A stretch of 64,000 nucleotides of DNA from Mesorhizobium sp. Root157 (GCF_001427385.1 NZ_LMGJ01000001.1:283941-347940), one strand, 5' to 3'. Shown: positions 1 through 7,566, numbered from the stretch's first letter. Numbers and translations are program-made. Notes: generated by a model from the letters alone, not told the origin.

Positions 1-686
1 ACGATGGTGCGTTCGACTTCCTCACGCTTCCAGTATTCCGCGACCAGCACATCGTTCTCGATGCGCCACGGCTCACCGGCAGCCTGCCATGTCGTGTCAT
101 CCCAATCGACCGTGGATTTCTCGCCCCACTGAGACTTGAACTGATCCTTGGTCAGCCGATCAACAACGAATGCGGTGTTCCAGTCGGATGAATCGGCTTC
201 GGTGGAATTCGGGTCGCCGTAGACCGAGAACGGGTTGATGACCCGCTTGATCTGGATATCCATGTCGAAGCTGTCATCGAAAGCGTAATCCAGCCCGACA
301 CGCCAATAGCCGAAGCCAGCAGTTACCGCGCATTCCACGCCGGTATCATAAGCAACGTCAGCCGATGAGGTATACTCGATGTTGCGGATCAGGCCGTTGA
401 GGACTTCGGCAGTCTCTGGATCAGCGCCACTGTCGGCGGGGTGAACCTTGATCGCCGGCTTGTTCTGTCGTGCGTCGTTCACAACCTGGCGGATGAAGGC
501 AGGCAGCTTGTTGATAGTGAGGCAGGGACGGCCCTCCTTCTCGCGCTGCTTCATGACCGCTTCCGGCCACTGCTCGCCGAGGCGTGCGAATTTAACGTCA
601 TCAATGGCAGTCTGGCGGTTGTGGTCGGAAGCGTCGGAAGCCTGTTCAAAGGCATCCTTGGCTTCTTTCAGAAGATCGTCAGCCAT
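1..686 (-). CDS. Phage portal protein, P22-type (3' part off the window)
   Basis: Translating the minus strand from the ATG at 686 gives about 228 residues running off the window edge. The protein begins MADDLLKEAKDAF, continues with RPCLTINKLPAFIRQVVNDA and then a segment on conserved YGDPN-type loops (INPFSVYGDPNSTEADSSDW). This is the pattern of P22-like portal proteins, which form the dodecameric DNA gate at the capsid vertex and dock the terminase. Its ATG overlaps the terminase stop by one base (TGATG), which fits a packaging operon. The C-terminal two thirds lie outside the window, so intactness cannot be judged. Confidence 0.85.
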   Translation of the reverse strand, partial: MADDLLKEAKDAFEQASDASDHNRQTAIDDVKFARLGEQWPEAVMKQREKEGRPCLTINKLPAFIRQVVNDARQNKPAIKVHPADSGADPETAEVLNGLIRNIEYTSSADVAYDTGVECAVTAGFGYWRVGLDYAFDDSFDMDIQIKRVINPFSVYGDPNSTEADSSDWNTAFVVDRLTKDQFKSQWGEKSTVDWDDTTWQAAGEPWRIENDVLVAEYWKREEVERTI

Positions 687-1999
687 CAGCCCATCCAACT
701 TCCCGCGCCGTACGAAACTACCGGCCTCGGTTTTGCTTGCGTCGGTGCCTCATACGCCACGCACATCAGGCCAAACGCATCGGCGCCATGGCTTGACCAG
801 TCATGTTCCGGGCCAAGCCCGATGTTGCGCTTTTCGTCCAGTTTTTCGTGATACCAGCCGAGAGCGTCGATGCCGGCTGAACATTTGGAAGCGTTGAACC
901 AGATCGATGGGAACAGCTTGCGCGCCGCTTCCACGCGTTTCATGGCCGCGCCCTTGCCCTGGTTTGGGATCGTCGTTACCGGGAACCCTGCCGCCCTGAT
1001 ATGATCCTCGAACCGGATCGCGGTGATTGCATCTTCCTTCGCCCCATCATGAGGAAGGACGCATTCAGCGCCCGCATATCCATTTGACCGAAGCCATTCC
1101 AGATGCGTTGCCAGCGGTTGCCTGACCGCTTCGTAATAGTCCAGCACCCTGATTTCACGGCCAATGAACTGTGCAATCCATATCGACGTGGCGTCCCTGA
1201 TGCCTATGTCCCAGAATGCCTTGATGGGCAGGTTCGGATCGCGGGCAACGTTGCCAATCCTGTTTTCCTGCCTTGCTACGGTGAGGCTCTTGGCAAAATA
1301 TGCCCCGGTCAGAACCGTCGCGTAGCCGCCTTCCCAAATGTGGTCGTATTGATCGGGCGTCTTGTTGAGGCAGTCCTGGCGCTCCTGTTCGAGCACGCTC
1401 GGGAACCACGGATTGTCTGACCAGTTCGCCCGAACGACCTTTGCTCCAGTCGGGATAGCCTCGCTGCGCAGCATCACATCGACCGCATCGCTCTTGCGGA
1501 GCGGATTCCAACTCCACCACATTTCGCTGCTTAAGCCGCGTTGCCTGTCCTCCCATCGGATTGTCGGGCGAACCAGACCAATCGACCTTGCACTGATGCC
1601 GTGCGCTTCCTCCCCCCAAAACCTGTGAAATCCCTCGAACGACTTGATCGAGTCCGCTGTGTGGTCCTGTAGGCCCTGAAAGATCAGCAGCCCGTCGCCC
1701 GGTGTCTCGATCTTGTCGGTGAACACCTTGAAGCCGTCAGCCTCGGTCAGCCCGAACTTGGCAAGCTTGCTTTCGATGAGGAACTTGGCCGAGTCCTTGA
1801 GCGACTTCTGGACCTCTCGCCCGCAAATGCCACGCATGCCCTCGCCGGCATCGCCGGGAAAGCGCAAGGCATCCTCGACCATCAGTTCCGCGAAGAAATG
1901 CGACTTGCCGGACCCTCGCCCGCCCCATGCGCCTTTATGTCGTGCCGGTTCTAGCAGAGGCTGGAATACCTCAGCCGTTTCGATCAGCAGCCCGGACAA
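686..1999 (-). CDS. Phage terminase large subunit
   Basis: 437 residues, normal length for a large terminase, the ATPase-nuclease that packages phage DNA. A Walker A loop GGRGSGKS lies at residues 26-33, a Walker B-like acidic strand FWGEEAH near 127-133, and the start of an RNase H-like nuclease domain at AFWDIGIRDATSIW near residue 250. It overlaps the upstream small-subunit gene by 29 bases and the downstream portal by one. Order small subunit-large subunit-portal is standard for a packaging module. No damage is visible, so this arm looks functional. Confidence 0.93.
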   Translation of the reverse strand: MSGLLIETAEVFQPLLEPARHKGAWGGRGSGKSHFFAELMVEDALRFPGDAGEGMRGICGREVQKSLKDSAKFLIESKLAKFGLTEADGFKVFTDKIETPGDGLLIFQGLQDHTADSIKSFEGFHRFWGEEAHGISARSIGLVRPTIRWEDRQRGLSSEMWWSWNPLRKSDAVDVMLRSEAIPTGAKVVRANWSDNPWFPSVLEQERQDCLNKTPDQYDHIWEGGYATVLTGAYFAKSLTVARQENRIGNVARDPNLPIKAFWDIGIRDATSIWIAQFIGREIRVLDYYEAVRQPLATHLEWLRSNGYAGAECVLPHDGAKEDAITAIRFEDHIRAAGFPVTTIPNQGKGAAMKRVEAARKLFPSIWFNASKCSAGIDALGWYHEKLDEKRNIGLGPEHDWSSHGADAFGLMCVAYEAPTQAKPRPVVSYGAGSWMG

Positions 2000-2270
2000 T
2001 GATGCGCTCTATCTTGTGGACGAGGTTGATTGCGCCATCTTCACCCTCGCCTGAAATGAGTTGGGCCGGCTTGCCCCATCCGCGATCAAGGATTGCAGTT
2101 GCTGCCGATACCTTGGCCGCTGCCGGCGACTTGCCGTTTTCCATGACACGGACGAGCGTGGCGATAGCGTTCTCGGTCTGCGCTTGGGCAAGTTCACGGA
2201 CGCGAGCATCGAGCTTCGGCCGTCCGCCAGGATTGCCGCTCTTGCCCTTTTCGAAGGGTACACCAACCAT
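1971..2270 (-). CDS. DUF5681-type phage protein, probable terminase small subunit
   Basis: 99 residues starting MVGVPFEKGKSGNPGGRPK. The KGxSGNPGGRPK motif is the hallmark of the DUF5681 family, small proteins found immediately upstream of phage terminase large subunits. The rest is a helical segment with a conserved A-ATAILDRGWGKP stretch. A role in recognising the packaging site is inferred from position and family; it has not been shown by sequence. The gene reads away from a divergent operator region at 2,326-2,373. Confidence 0.75.
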   Translation of the reverse strand: MVGVPFEKGKSGNPGGRPKLDARVRELAQAQTENAIATLVRVMENGKSPAAAKVSAATAILDRGWGKPAQLISGEGEDGAINLVHKIERIIVRAADRNG

Positions 2271-2325
2271 GCTGTTATTCCGCTGTTCTCAGCGCCATGT
2301 CTGTCGGCCTTCCAGCATATTATTT

Positions 2326-2377
2326 TACTCTGCTAGCGTATTTTATTGTTGACCTGATTACTCTGTTGGAGTATCAA
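2326..2377 (+). promoter_or_regulatory. Promoter with two tandem inverted-repeat operators
   Basis: Two 15-bp imperfect palindromes, TACTC-TGCTA-GCGTA (2,326-2,340) and TACTC-TGTTG-GAGTA (2,359-2,373), have centres 33 bp apart, about three helical turns. A good sigma-70 promoter overlaps the second: TTGACC at 2,349-2,354, a 17-bp spacer, TATCAA at 2,372-2,377. A repressor bound there would block the rightward gene pair at 2,402-2,853 and could also affect the leftward terminase genes. The small HTH-like protein at 2,641 is the natural candidate regulator, by inference. Confidence 0.6.
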
Positions 2378-2401
2378 TAATCATCAACACGGAGCAAGCA
2401 G

Positions 2402-2644
2402 ATGAACCCGCTGAAAGTCTACAAGTTCGACCGAGATTTCGTTGTCCTCAATCCCGATCAGGAAGTTCCGGCCGCCGGTTCTCCAGGCTATTGGAAGTCA
2501 GCCGAAGCCGCCTTGAAGGCAGAACGCGCCATCGTCGATGATCATATCGATGATGGCGGTGCAAAACCGCATGAGATCGAGATCATCGCCAACGAACATG
2601 CCTCTGCTGAACTCATCCGCAAATACGGATTTACTGCCATATGA
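2402..2644 (+). CDS. Small hypothetical phage protein (80 aa)
   Basis: 80 residues, acidic, no membrane segment or recognised motif; a Glu/Ala-rich helix (SAEAALKAERAIVDDHIDD) sits in the middle. First gene after the operator-controlled promoter at 2,349-2,377, with its stop overlapping the next start by four bases (ATGA), so the two are translationally coupled. The pair is oriented against the packaging genes. Function unknown; a regulatory or toxin-antitoxin-like pair is possible but unsupported by homology I can see. Confidence 0.55.
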   Translation: MNPLKVYKFDRDFVVLNPDQEVPAAGSPGYWKSAEAALKAERAIVDDHIDDGGAKPHEIEIIANEHASAELIRKYGFTAI

Positions 2645-2853
2645 CGAATAAGCTCACCCGCGAGCAATCCGCAGCAGAGATTGCCGAAGCCTGTCGGGAG
2701 TTTTCTCGACAGGTAGGCGACGACAAGACCGCCGCTACGCTGCTTGGCCTACCCAAGAAAACATTCGACAACATGAAGCAGGGGCGCGGGTACGCGCATC
2801 CCGTCCTGTTCTTCCACGCCTTGGCTCGCCTGAAAGAGTCTATGCCATCCTAG
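2641..2853 (+). CDS. Small HTH-like protein (70 aa), possible autoregulator
   Basis: 70 residues with helical pattern TAATLLGLPKKTFDNMKQGRGY, which reads like a helix-turn-helix (helix, G-turn, second helix with Lys/Arg recognition face). It is coupled by an ATGA overlap to the 80-aa gene upstream. Two tandem palindromes cover their shared promoter, which suggests this protein could be the repressor binding them. That assignment is inferred. The intergenic stretch after it was later split by the IS1595 element. Confidence 0.6.
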   Translation: MTNKLTREQSAAEIAEACREFSRQVGDDKTAATLLGLPKKTFDNMKQGRGYAHPVLFFHALARLKESMPS

Positions 2854-2931
2854 CATGTATGAGATGCGAGACGCACCGCAGTCGGCCCGCCTCTTGAAGC
2901 AGAGGACATTACGGGCGGCAGTCTACGCGGG

Positions 2932-2939
2932 ATTTTCCC
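2932..2939. repeat. Left 8-bp target site duplication of IS1595 element
   Basis: ATTTTCCC immediately before the left terminal inverted repeat; the identical octamer occurs at 5,748-5,755 just after the right terminus. Eight base pairs is the duplication length known for the IS1595 family. Confidence 0.85.
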
Positions 2940-2952
2940 CCCAATTATATAC

Positions 2953-2981
2953 TTGACAAAGTACGAGCCATTTCATAGATT
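2953..2981 (+). promoter_or_regulatory. Transposase promoter with -35 box inside the terminal repeat
   Basis: TTGACA at 2,953-2,958, 17-bp spacer, TAGATT at 2,976-2,981; transcription would start about 15 bases before the transposase ATG at 3,003. The -35 lies within the left inverted repeat, so the mirror copy (5,729-5,734) faces inward at the other end towards the passenger operon, though no good -10 is seen there. Confidence 0.6.
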
Positions 2982-3002
2982 TGCGGCATAGGGGATACCG
3001 CA

Positions 3003-3983
3003 ATGAAGCTCGACAGCCCGATTTTCCAAGATGCCGACAAAGCCCGCGAACACCTTGAGGCGCAGCGCTGGCCGCATGGTCCGATCTGCCCGCATTGCGG
3101 TAATGCCAACGAAACCCGCATCACCAAAATGGAAGGCAAGGCGCACCGCCCCGGCCTCTACAACTGCATGGAATGCCGCGAACAGTTCACCGTGACTGTA
3201 GGCACCGTGTTTGAGCGCTCCAAAATCCCGCTCAACAAATGGCTGCTGGCGACGTTCCTCATGGCTTCATCAAAGAAGGGCATGAGCGCGCACCAGCTTC
3301 ACCGTATGCTTGGCGTCACCTACAAGACCGCATGGTTCATGGCGCATCGCATCCGCGAAGCCATGAAGGAAGACGTTGCGTCATCCGGCCCGCTTGGCGG
3401 CGAAGGCAAAATCATCGAAGCCGACGAAACCTACTTCGGGAAGCGCGAGACGCCCCGCGTTTCTCCGCAGCGCAAGGGCCGCCCTTTCATCAAGAAGGGT
3501 AAGTCAGGCTCCGGCCACAAGCGCACCGTGATCGGACTAGTCGAACGCGGCGGCAAGGCTCGCATGTTCCATATCAACCATGCCACCAAGGCAACGGTTC
3601 GCGACGTGCTGGTCCGCAACGCCGACCGTACCTCAACCCTCTACACCGACTCGTCGCGCCTCTACACGACCACTGGCGAGGAATACGCCAAGCACCGCAC
3701 CACCAACCACGCTATCGGCGAATATGCCCGCCGCGAGGGCGATGTGGTTGTTCACTCCAATACGATTGAAGGCGTGTTTTCAGTCTTCAAGCGCGGCATG
3801 ATCGGCGTCTATCAGCATTGCGGCGAAGCTCATTTACATCGCTACCTTGCCGAGTTTGATTTCCGCTACAATCGTCGCGCTGCTCTCAAGGTTTCAGACA
3901 CCGAGCGCCACGACCAGTTGCTCGCCATGATAGAAGGCAAGCGCCTCACCTATCGGCGGATTGGTGAAGCCGGTAACGCCTAA
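3003..3983 (+). CDS. IS1595-family transposase (ISXO2-like)
   Basis: 326 residues, full length. The N-terminal zinc ribbon shows CPHC (about residues 31-34) and CMEC (about 57-60), the IS1595-type DNA-binding module. It is followed by a helical HTH-like region (KGMSAHQLHRMLGVTYKTAW) and a catalytic domain with acidic residues in EADETYFGK and YTDSSRLY, then HSNTIEGVFSVFKRG containing the N...K part of the family's DDNK arrangement. It catalyses transposition of the surrounding 2.8-kb element. No frameshift is visible, so it should be active in cis. Confidence 0.95.
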   Translation: MKLDSPIFQDADKAREHLEAQRWPHGPICPHCGNANETRITKMEGKAHRPGLYNCMECREQFTVTVGTVFERSKIPLNKWLLATFLMASSKKGMSAHQLHRMLGVTYKTAWFMAHRIREAMKEDVASSGPLGGEGKIIEADETYFGKRETPRVSPQRKGRPFIKKGKSGSGHKRTVIGLVERGGKARMFHINHATKATVRDVLVRNADRTSTLYTDSSRLYTTTGEEYAKHRTTNHAIGEYARREGDVVVHSNTIEGVFSVFKRGMIGVYQHCGEAHLHRYLAEFDFRYNRRAALKVSDTERHDQLLAMIEGKRLTYRRIGEAGNA

Positions 3984-4138
3984 GCAGAAGGCGCGAAAAC
4001 TTCTATTTATACGCAAGAAACGCCGACTCGACTCAGAGTAGGCGGTTCCCCATTATTCCTGAGTCTTGCGAATTGATTCGCTACACCTCTTGGGCACACC
4101 TCACGGCGGGCCACTGTCCGAGAAAGGAGGTGATGACT

Positions 4139-4246
4139 ATGAGCAAGATCGGTCGAAACGCCGGGAACGGACGCTTCACTACGGTGAAAACCGCAGTGAA
4201 GCATCCGAAAACCCATATCGTGGAAACTGTGAAAAAGTCGAAGTGA
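4139..4246 (+). CDS. 35-aa basic small protein inside IS1595 element
   Basis: ATG at 4,139 follows a near-perfect ribosome site AGGAGGTGA with good spacing. The product is 35 residues, MSKIGRNAGNGRFTTV then KTAVKHPKTHIVETVK and SK, strongly basic. Short proteins with G-RNA-G-F....PKTTVVET-type sequence occur widely in Alphaproteobacteria without assigned function. It lies between transposase and the terminator at 4,265, so it may be cotranscribed with the transposase or have its own promoter in the 155-bp gap before it. Confidence 0.65.
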   Translation: MSKIGRNAGNGRFTTVKTAVKHPKTHIVETVKKSK

Positions 4247-4256
4247 CTTTAGTCGC

Positions 4257-4424
4257 TTAGTCTTCCGGGCGGTTGTTCTTCGCGGGATTGCCGCCCGGTT
4301 TCTTCTTCTGATGAGATTCGGTTTCCGAATCCTTAACGTGTGGCTTCGGCGGCGTTTCGAGCATCCGCTTCAGCGTCTGGTTGAAAGCCTTTTCGCCATC
4401 ATTGCCGGCGTTTTTTTCGATCAT
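4257..4424 (-). CDS. 55-aa small protein, third gene of passenger operon
   Basis: 55 residues, charged, with FNQTLKRMLETPPKPHVKD near the middle. The motif L-RML-TPPKPHK is typical of very short conserved Hyphomicrobiales proteins of unknown function. Its ATG overlaps the upstream DUF1828 gene's stop by four bases (ATGA), so it belongs to the passenger operon. The last codons lie inside the hairpin at 4,265-4,298 that ends transcription from the other strand. Confidence 0.65.
   Translation of the reverse strand: MIEKNAGNDGEKAFNQTLKRMLETPPKPHVKDSETESHQKKKPGGNPAKNNRPED
4265..4303 (+). terminator. Rho-independent terminator after the transposase side
   Basis: Stem CCGGGCGG (4,265-4,272) pairs with CCGCCCGG (4,291-4,298) over an 18-base loop and is followed by a pyrimidine-rich TTTCTTCTTC tract. 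It separates the rightward transposase/small ORF unit from the leftward passenger operon. Confidence 0.55.
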
Positions 4425-5194
4425 GCAGCGTTTCCCAATGCCTCACGGGTTATGCGAGCCACAGCCGCACCCTCGTCTTGCCTGAATACCGGCACGGTGG
4501 CCAATCGATTGCTGGCGCGCCGACGAAGATCCGGGGGAATGGAGTTGTCTTGTTCCAAGAGCGCTACAACCGATACGTCTTGCTTGACCTCATACATAGC
4601 TGTTTGATGAAGGAAAATCGCGTCGTGAACGCGGCCAGCTGCATTCCCAAAAAATATAGCAACTGGGGGCCTACCATCCGCCTCAACTATCATATCAGGC
4701 GTGACTTCAGATAAACGAGGCCCTATCGCTTCGCCTTCCCTGATTTTCGCACGATTTCCAATTTCCGCTCGGATTGCCTGCGCTGCGTCTTCCTTGAAAG
4801 TGGAAGCCACCTTCTCCTGCGTAAGCAGGAGAAAATCGTTCATGCGGATCATGACGCCGACAAACGCCAGTGCTCTTGCGGGCAGTTCCGACTCAAGGAA
4901 CGATTCCGTCTTGATCGTTCCGTCCATTTGGTCGAAATGAGCATGTACAGATGACAACAGGCTTTCCAGCCCGCGACGGCGCGTATCCGTCTCAAAATCT
5001 ACGCCAGCCGCCTCTAGCTGCTGAATTGTGGCACCGTCGTCCTCAAGTCTTACGGTGCCATCTTCGGACTCAATAACGTAAAACGATACACGGTCACCAT
5101 CATCACGCCTGAAGGCCGTAGACACAGCTAGCCCCGCCGGCACCTCGGTTACCGTTATATCGTTGCAGAACGCTTGGCAGAGTTCGGTCTTCAT
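4421..5194 (-). CDS. DUF1828/DUF1829-type protein, IS passenger
   Basis: 257 residues. The N-terminal half fits DUF1828 (SFYVIESEDGTVRLEDDGATI, then RRGLESLLSSVHAHF). The C-terminal half resembles DUF1829, with the strand pair TPDMIVEADGRPPVAIFFG and later YEVKQDVSVVALLEQD. The beta-rich C-terminal pattern recalls PD-(D/E)XK folds, but the usual ExK is not evident, so nuclease activity is not claimed. It overlaps both neighbours by four bases in a three-gene operon carried by the IS1595 element. A defence or toxin role for this cargo is a hypothesis only. Confidence 0.75.
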   Translation of the reverse strand: MKTELCQAFCNDITVTEVPAGLAVSTAFRRDDGDRVSFYVIESEDGTVRLEDDGATIQQLEAAGVDFETDTRRRGLESLLSSVHAHFDQMDGTIKTESFLESELPARALAFVGVMIRMNDFLLLTQEKVASTFKEDAAQAIRAEIGNRAKIREGEAIGPRLSEVTPDMIVEADGRPPVAIFFGNAAGRVHDAIFLHQTAMYEVKQDVSVVALLEQDNSIPPDLRRRASNRLATVPVFRQDEGAAVARITREALGNAA

Positions 5195-5697
5195 ACCATC
5201 GACCCCGCCTTATCGATTTTGAATATCGATATTGCGCAATTAAAGGCAGTCTGAGCAGAAAGTGGCTGTTTTAAGTGTATGAACTCAATGCGACGGTGAA
5301 ATGATGCCGCGTTCGGTAAACGGACACCGCCGAATCGATTGTGTGCCGGGCTGATGCTAGACAAATCACCGCAGCGGGCGTGACAATGCCAACCCGGCTC
5401 ACTGGCGTGGTATTCATAGTCACAGAGAACCGTTGTTTCACCGCCCTTCGTCACCCCCAAGGTGGCACGAAAAATTCGCTTCGATTCATTGAAGAGCAAC
5501 AGCACGCGGCAATCCTGCCCACATGCCTGGAATGAAATGATCCGCCACTGGTAAAGCGGTCCATACTTATACGCCTTCGCTTTCGCCCGACGTGATGGCC
5601 ACTTGGAGCGCGGTATCTCCCCGCGCTTCCAATCCCCGGTCTCGACGGTAGATTTCTCCGCCGCGATTATCCCCCTCAGATTCATGGCAATTCTCAT
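5191..5697 (-). CDS. 168-aa hypothetical protein, first gene of IS passenger operon
   Basis: 168 residues. N-terminal third is basic (KRGEIPRSKWPSRRAKAKAY), followed by a beta-rich middle (WRIISFQACGQDCRVLLLFN) and a conspicuous EPGWHCHARCGD segment rich in Cys/His that could bind metal. An internal ATG four codons downstream is an alternative start. It precedes and overlaps the DUF1828 gene by four bases, an arrangement that suggests a two-component function. I do not recognise a named family. The inward-facing TTGACA in the right terminal repeat lies about 30 bases upstream. Confidence 0.7.
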   Translation of the reverse strand: MRIAMNLRGIIAAEKSTVETGDWKRGEIPRSKWPSRRAKAKAYKYGPLYQWRIISFQACGQDCRVLLLFNESKRIFRATLGVTKGGETTVLCDYEYHASEPGWHCHARCGDLSSISPAHNRFGGVRLPNAASFHRRIEFIHLKQPLSAQTAFNCAISIFKIDKAGSMV

Positions 5698-5747
5698 AGC
5701 CCAAATGGCTTAAAGAATCATCATACTTTGTCAAGTATATAATTAGG

Positions 5748-5755
5748 ATTTTCCC
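5748..5755. repeat. Right 8-bp target site duplication of IS1595 element
   Basis: ATTTTCCC directly after the right inverted repeat, identical to 2,932-2,939. Confidence 0.85.
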
Positions 5756-5856
5756 TGCCAATTAACCGACTAGCATCGACCTGAATTCTCAGTATGGGTC
5801 AGATGCTCGCTGAGAACGCCGCCTCGCATTGGTGTTCACCGTACTGGACGGCGGAA

Positions 5857-5880
5857 AAGCAAAAGGCTGCCGAAGCAGCC
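5857..5880 (-). terminator. Rho-independent terminator of leftward phage operon segment
   Basis: On the minus strand GGCTGC-TTCG-GCAGCC is followed by TTTTGCTTTT, a compact tetraloop hairpin with a U tract. It ends transcription of the gene at 5,935-6,552; terminase genes beyond it therefore need their own promoter or antitermination. Confidence 0.75.
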
Positions 5881-5934
5881 TCACCGGCGCAAAGCGCCAT
5901 CACACCAACAACATGTCAAACTCGGTTACCGCAG

Positions 5935-6552
5935 TCAATCGTTTTTTGCACGACGCTTTTCTTTCGTTGTGCGTTGCGTATAGAGCGACAGATCGTGCTT
6001 GGAAGGTATCGTGTATTTCGTGGCGGGCTTGCTGGACGCCTTGACCGCAATCCCCCATATCCTGGCTAGATCATCCAGTGACGTCCGCAGATTGTCAGTC
6101 GCAGTCAGCCTGTCGCGCTTTTCGGTGTAGAGTTCCGTCATTGCCTTGCCCTCACCACATACGCTGCGCACCAATTCATAGTTGCGCACACCAAGGGTGC
6201 GTTCGGCTTCGGCCAGGTATCTCGCGGCCTTCATCTGGCCGATATCGATAGGATCGGCGATCTTGCCCCCGTCTACCTTGTCGCGGCTGTAATCCATAGC
6301 CTGTGCCCCTGCTCCGCCTGTCGTTTCCCAATGACGGCGAAATCGCACGGCAGCCTCGGCTTGAGATTCATCGATCAGCTTGCGAGCCGCCAATGTCCCG
6401 ACCGCGCTTTCGCGAACATTGACCGCAGCCTTGATTTTGCGCGGGACCGTGCTTTCGCCTTCGAGGTCCGGGCGCCAATATGGGTTATCGACAAACGCCG
6501 GCTGCAACTCGATCTTGCCGTATGTCACCGGGCGCTTTTTCTGCTTTGCCAT
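5935..6552 (-). CDS. Phage protein, DUF6456-like
   Basis: 205 residues. The centre, AAVRFRRHWETTGGAGAQAMDYSRDKVDGG followed by RYLAEAERTLGVRNYELVRSVC, follows the A-RFR...GG.....DYSR.KVDGG pattern of DUF6456-like proteins of alphaproteobacterial phages and chromosomes. In many phages a protein of this kind sits just before the terminase genes and may regulate late transcription, which is inference here. The C-terminal tail is basic (RTTKEKRRAKND). A clean terminator follows at 5,857-5,880. Confidence 0.6.
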   Translation of the reverse strand: MAKQKKRPVTYGKIELQPAFVDNPYWRPDLEGESTVPRKIKAAVNVRESAVGTLAARKLIDESQAEAAVRFRRHWETTGGAGAQAMDYSRDKVDGGKIADPIDIGQMKAARYLAEAERTLGVRNYELVRSVCGEGKAMTELYTEKRDRLTATDNLRTSLDDLARIWGIAVKASSKPATKYTIPSKHDLSLYTQRTTKEKRRAKND

Positions 6553-6660
6553 GATCCCTCGTCCAGTTGCTCAAAAAGCCCCGGCGTGTTAGCCAAGGCT
6601 GTCTCCCAAGACGAAGTGATTTGCAGCCGTTCCCGCCCGCCAGCGGGGCGGCTGTTTCGT

Positions 6661-7284
6661 TTAGCGGCCCAATTCCCGCTCGATCCTGCGACCCATGCGC
6701 TCCAGTTCGGAAATGCGCGGCTCAAGTTCCTTGAATCGTTCGGACTGGATGCGGAGCGAATTCGCCATGTTCTTCATTTCCGCTATGATCGGCGCGGATT
6801 GCTCGATGAAGGCATCAAACTCGGGATTGCCGCCCTCCGGGCCGAAGAACTGTTCACGGACCTCGGACACCCATGCGCGCGGCACGCCAAGATCACGGCT
6901 TACTGCGGCATCCGTCCACGGCGCTTTGTAGCTTCCGGCCTTATCGTCGTAGACCTCATCGAGCTTGTCGGTGATGATGCGACGATCCTCCCTGCCCATT
7001 TCGCGCGGCGGCTCTACTTTCGGCGCTTCCGGCTTTTCCATTTTCACCACCTTCAATTCCGGCCTCCTTTTCTGGCATTCGGAGCAAACATCAGCAGCGG
7101 GACCGCGCCCGACGCTCCATCCTTTCTTGCGGAAATAATCATCGTCATTCAGCCCGGTGTCGGGATGGTAGGCGACCGAACCGCATTTGCTGCACTCGAT
7201 CTTGGCGGCAGGAATGCGCTTGTCGCCATACTGGATTGCCTCGCGCGGAAAGCGCCTCTGCATTTTAGCTGGACTGTTGCTCAT
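6661..7284 (-). CDS. Phage zinc-ribbon/HTH protein (207 aa)
   Basis: Residues about 31-70 contain paired cysteines (CSKC ... CSEC), a zinc-ribbon. A middle section (TDAAVSRDLGVPRAWVSEVREQFFG) has helix-turn-helix spacing, and the C-terminal 60 residues form an amphipathic, probably coiled-coil helix (SERFKELEPRISELERMG). A good ribosome site GAGGG precedes the ATG. DNA-binding is likely from this architecture. The product is not recognised as a named family. It is part of the leftward operon. Confidence 0.6.
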   Translation of the reverse strand: MSNSPAKMQRRFPREAIQYGDKRIPAAKIECSKCGSVAYHPDTGLNDDDYFRKKGWSVGRGPAADVCSECQKRRPELKVVKMEKPEAPKVEPPREMGREDRRIITDKLDEVYDDKAGSYKAPWTDAAVSRDLGVPRAWVSEVREQFFGPEGGNPEFDAFIEQSAPIIAEMKNMANSLRIQSERFKELEPRISELERMGRRIERELGR

Positions 7285-7302
7285 GTGTCCCTCGTGTGCC
7301 TG

Positions 7303-7557
7303 TCAGTCGTCCAATTCCGAAACCGGAACCCACTCTGCTTCGCCGTCGTATTTGCAGTGGAGGGCGGGACTTCCCTCAACGCCCCACACCGTGACGATTT
7401 TCTCGTCATGCTCGTCTAAAAACACGATGTGGAACACAAGGTCTGACGGCTTATCCAAATCATCATCAAGGTTGATAGCGATATCGGCCCGTACCCGCTC
7501 GACGCACGCTGGCGGATATTCGCCGTGCCAGATCAATTCGCCTTCACTCAGCTTCAT
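7303..7557 (-). CDS. Hypothetical phage protein (84 aa)
   Basis: 84 acidic residues with beta-rich pattern (LVFHIVFLDEHDEKIVTVWG, WVPVSELDD). Strong ribosome site AGGAGG before the ATG at 7,557. No recognised domain. Tightly packed between neighbours in the leftward operon. Confidence 0.6.
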   Translation of the reverse strand: MKLSEGELIWHGEYPPACVERVRADIAINLDDDLDKPSDLVFHIVFLDEHDEKIVTVWGVEGSPALHCKYDGEAEWVPVSELDD

Positions 7558-7566
7558 CCCGTCCTC

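Larger units (their letters stand above)
2940..5747 (+). mobile_element. Complete IS1595-family insertion element with passenger operon
   Basis: 2,808 bp bounded by 27-bp inverted repeats, left 2,940-2,966 and right 5,721-5,747, which differ at only two positions (third base and 25th base). Both start CCYAATTATATAC and contain TTGACA. It is flanked by the 8-bp direct repeat ATTTTCCC. Inside are an intact ISXO2/IS1595-type transposase, a 35-aa basic protein ORF, and three overlapping genes on the other strand (4,257-5,697) that have nothing to do with transposition. IS1595 elements with passenger genes are known. Perfect duplication and intact ends suggest a fairly recent insertion between phage genes. 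Confidence 0.9.
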
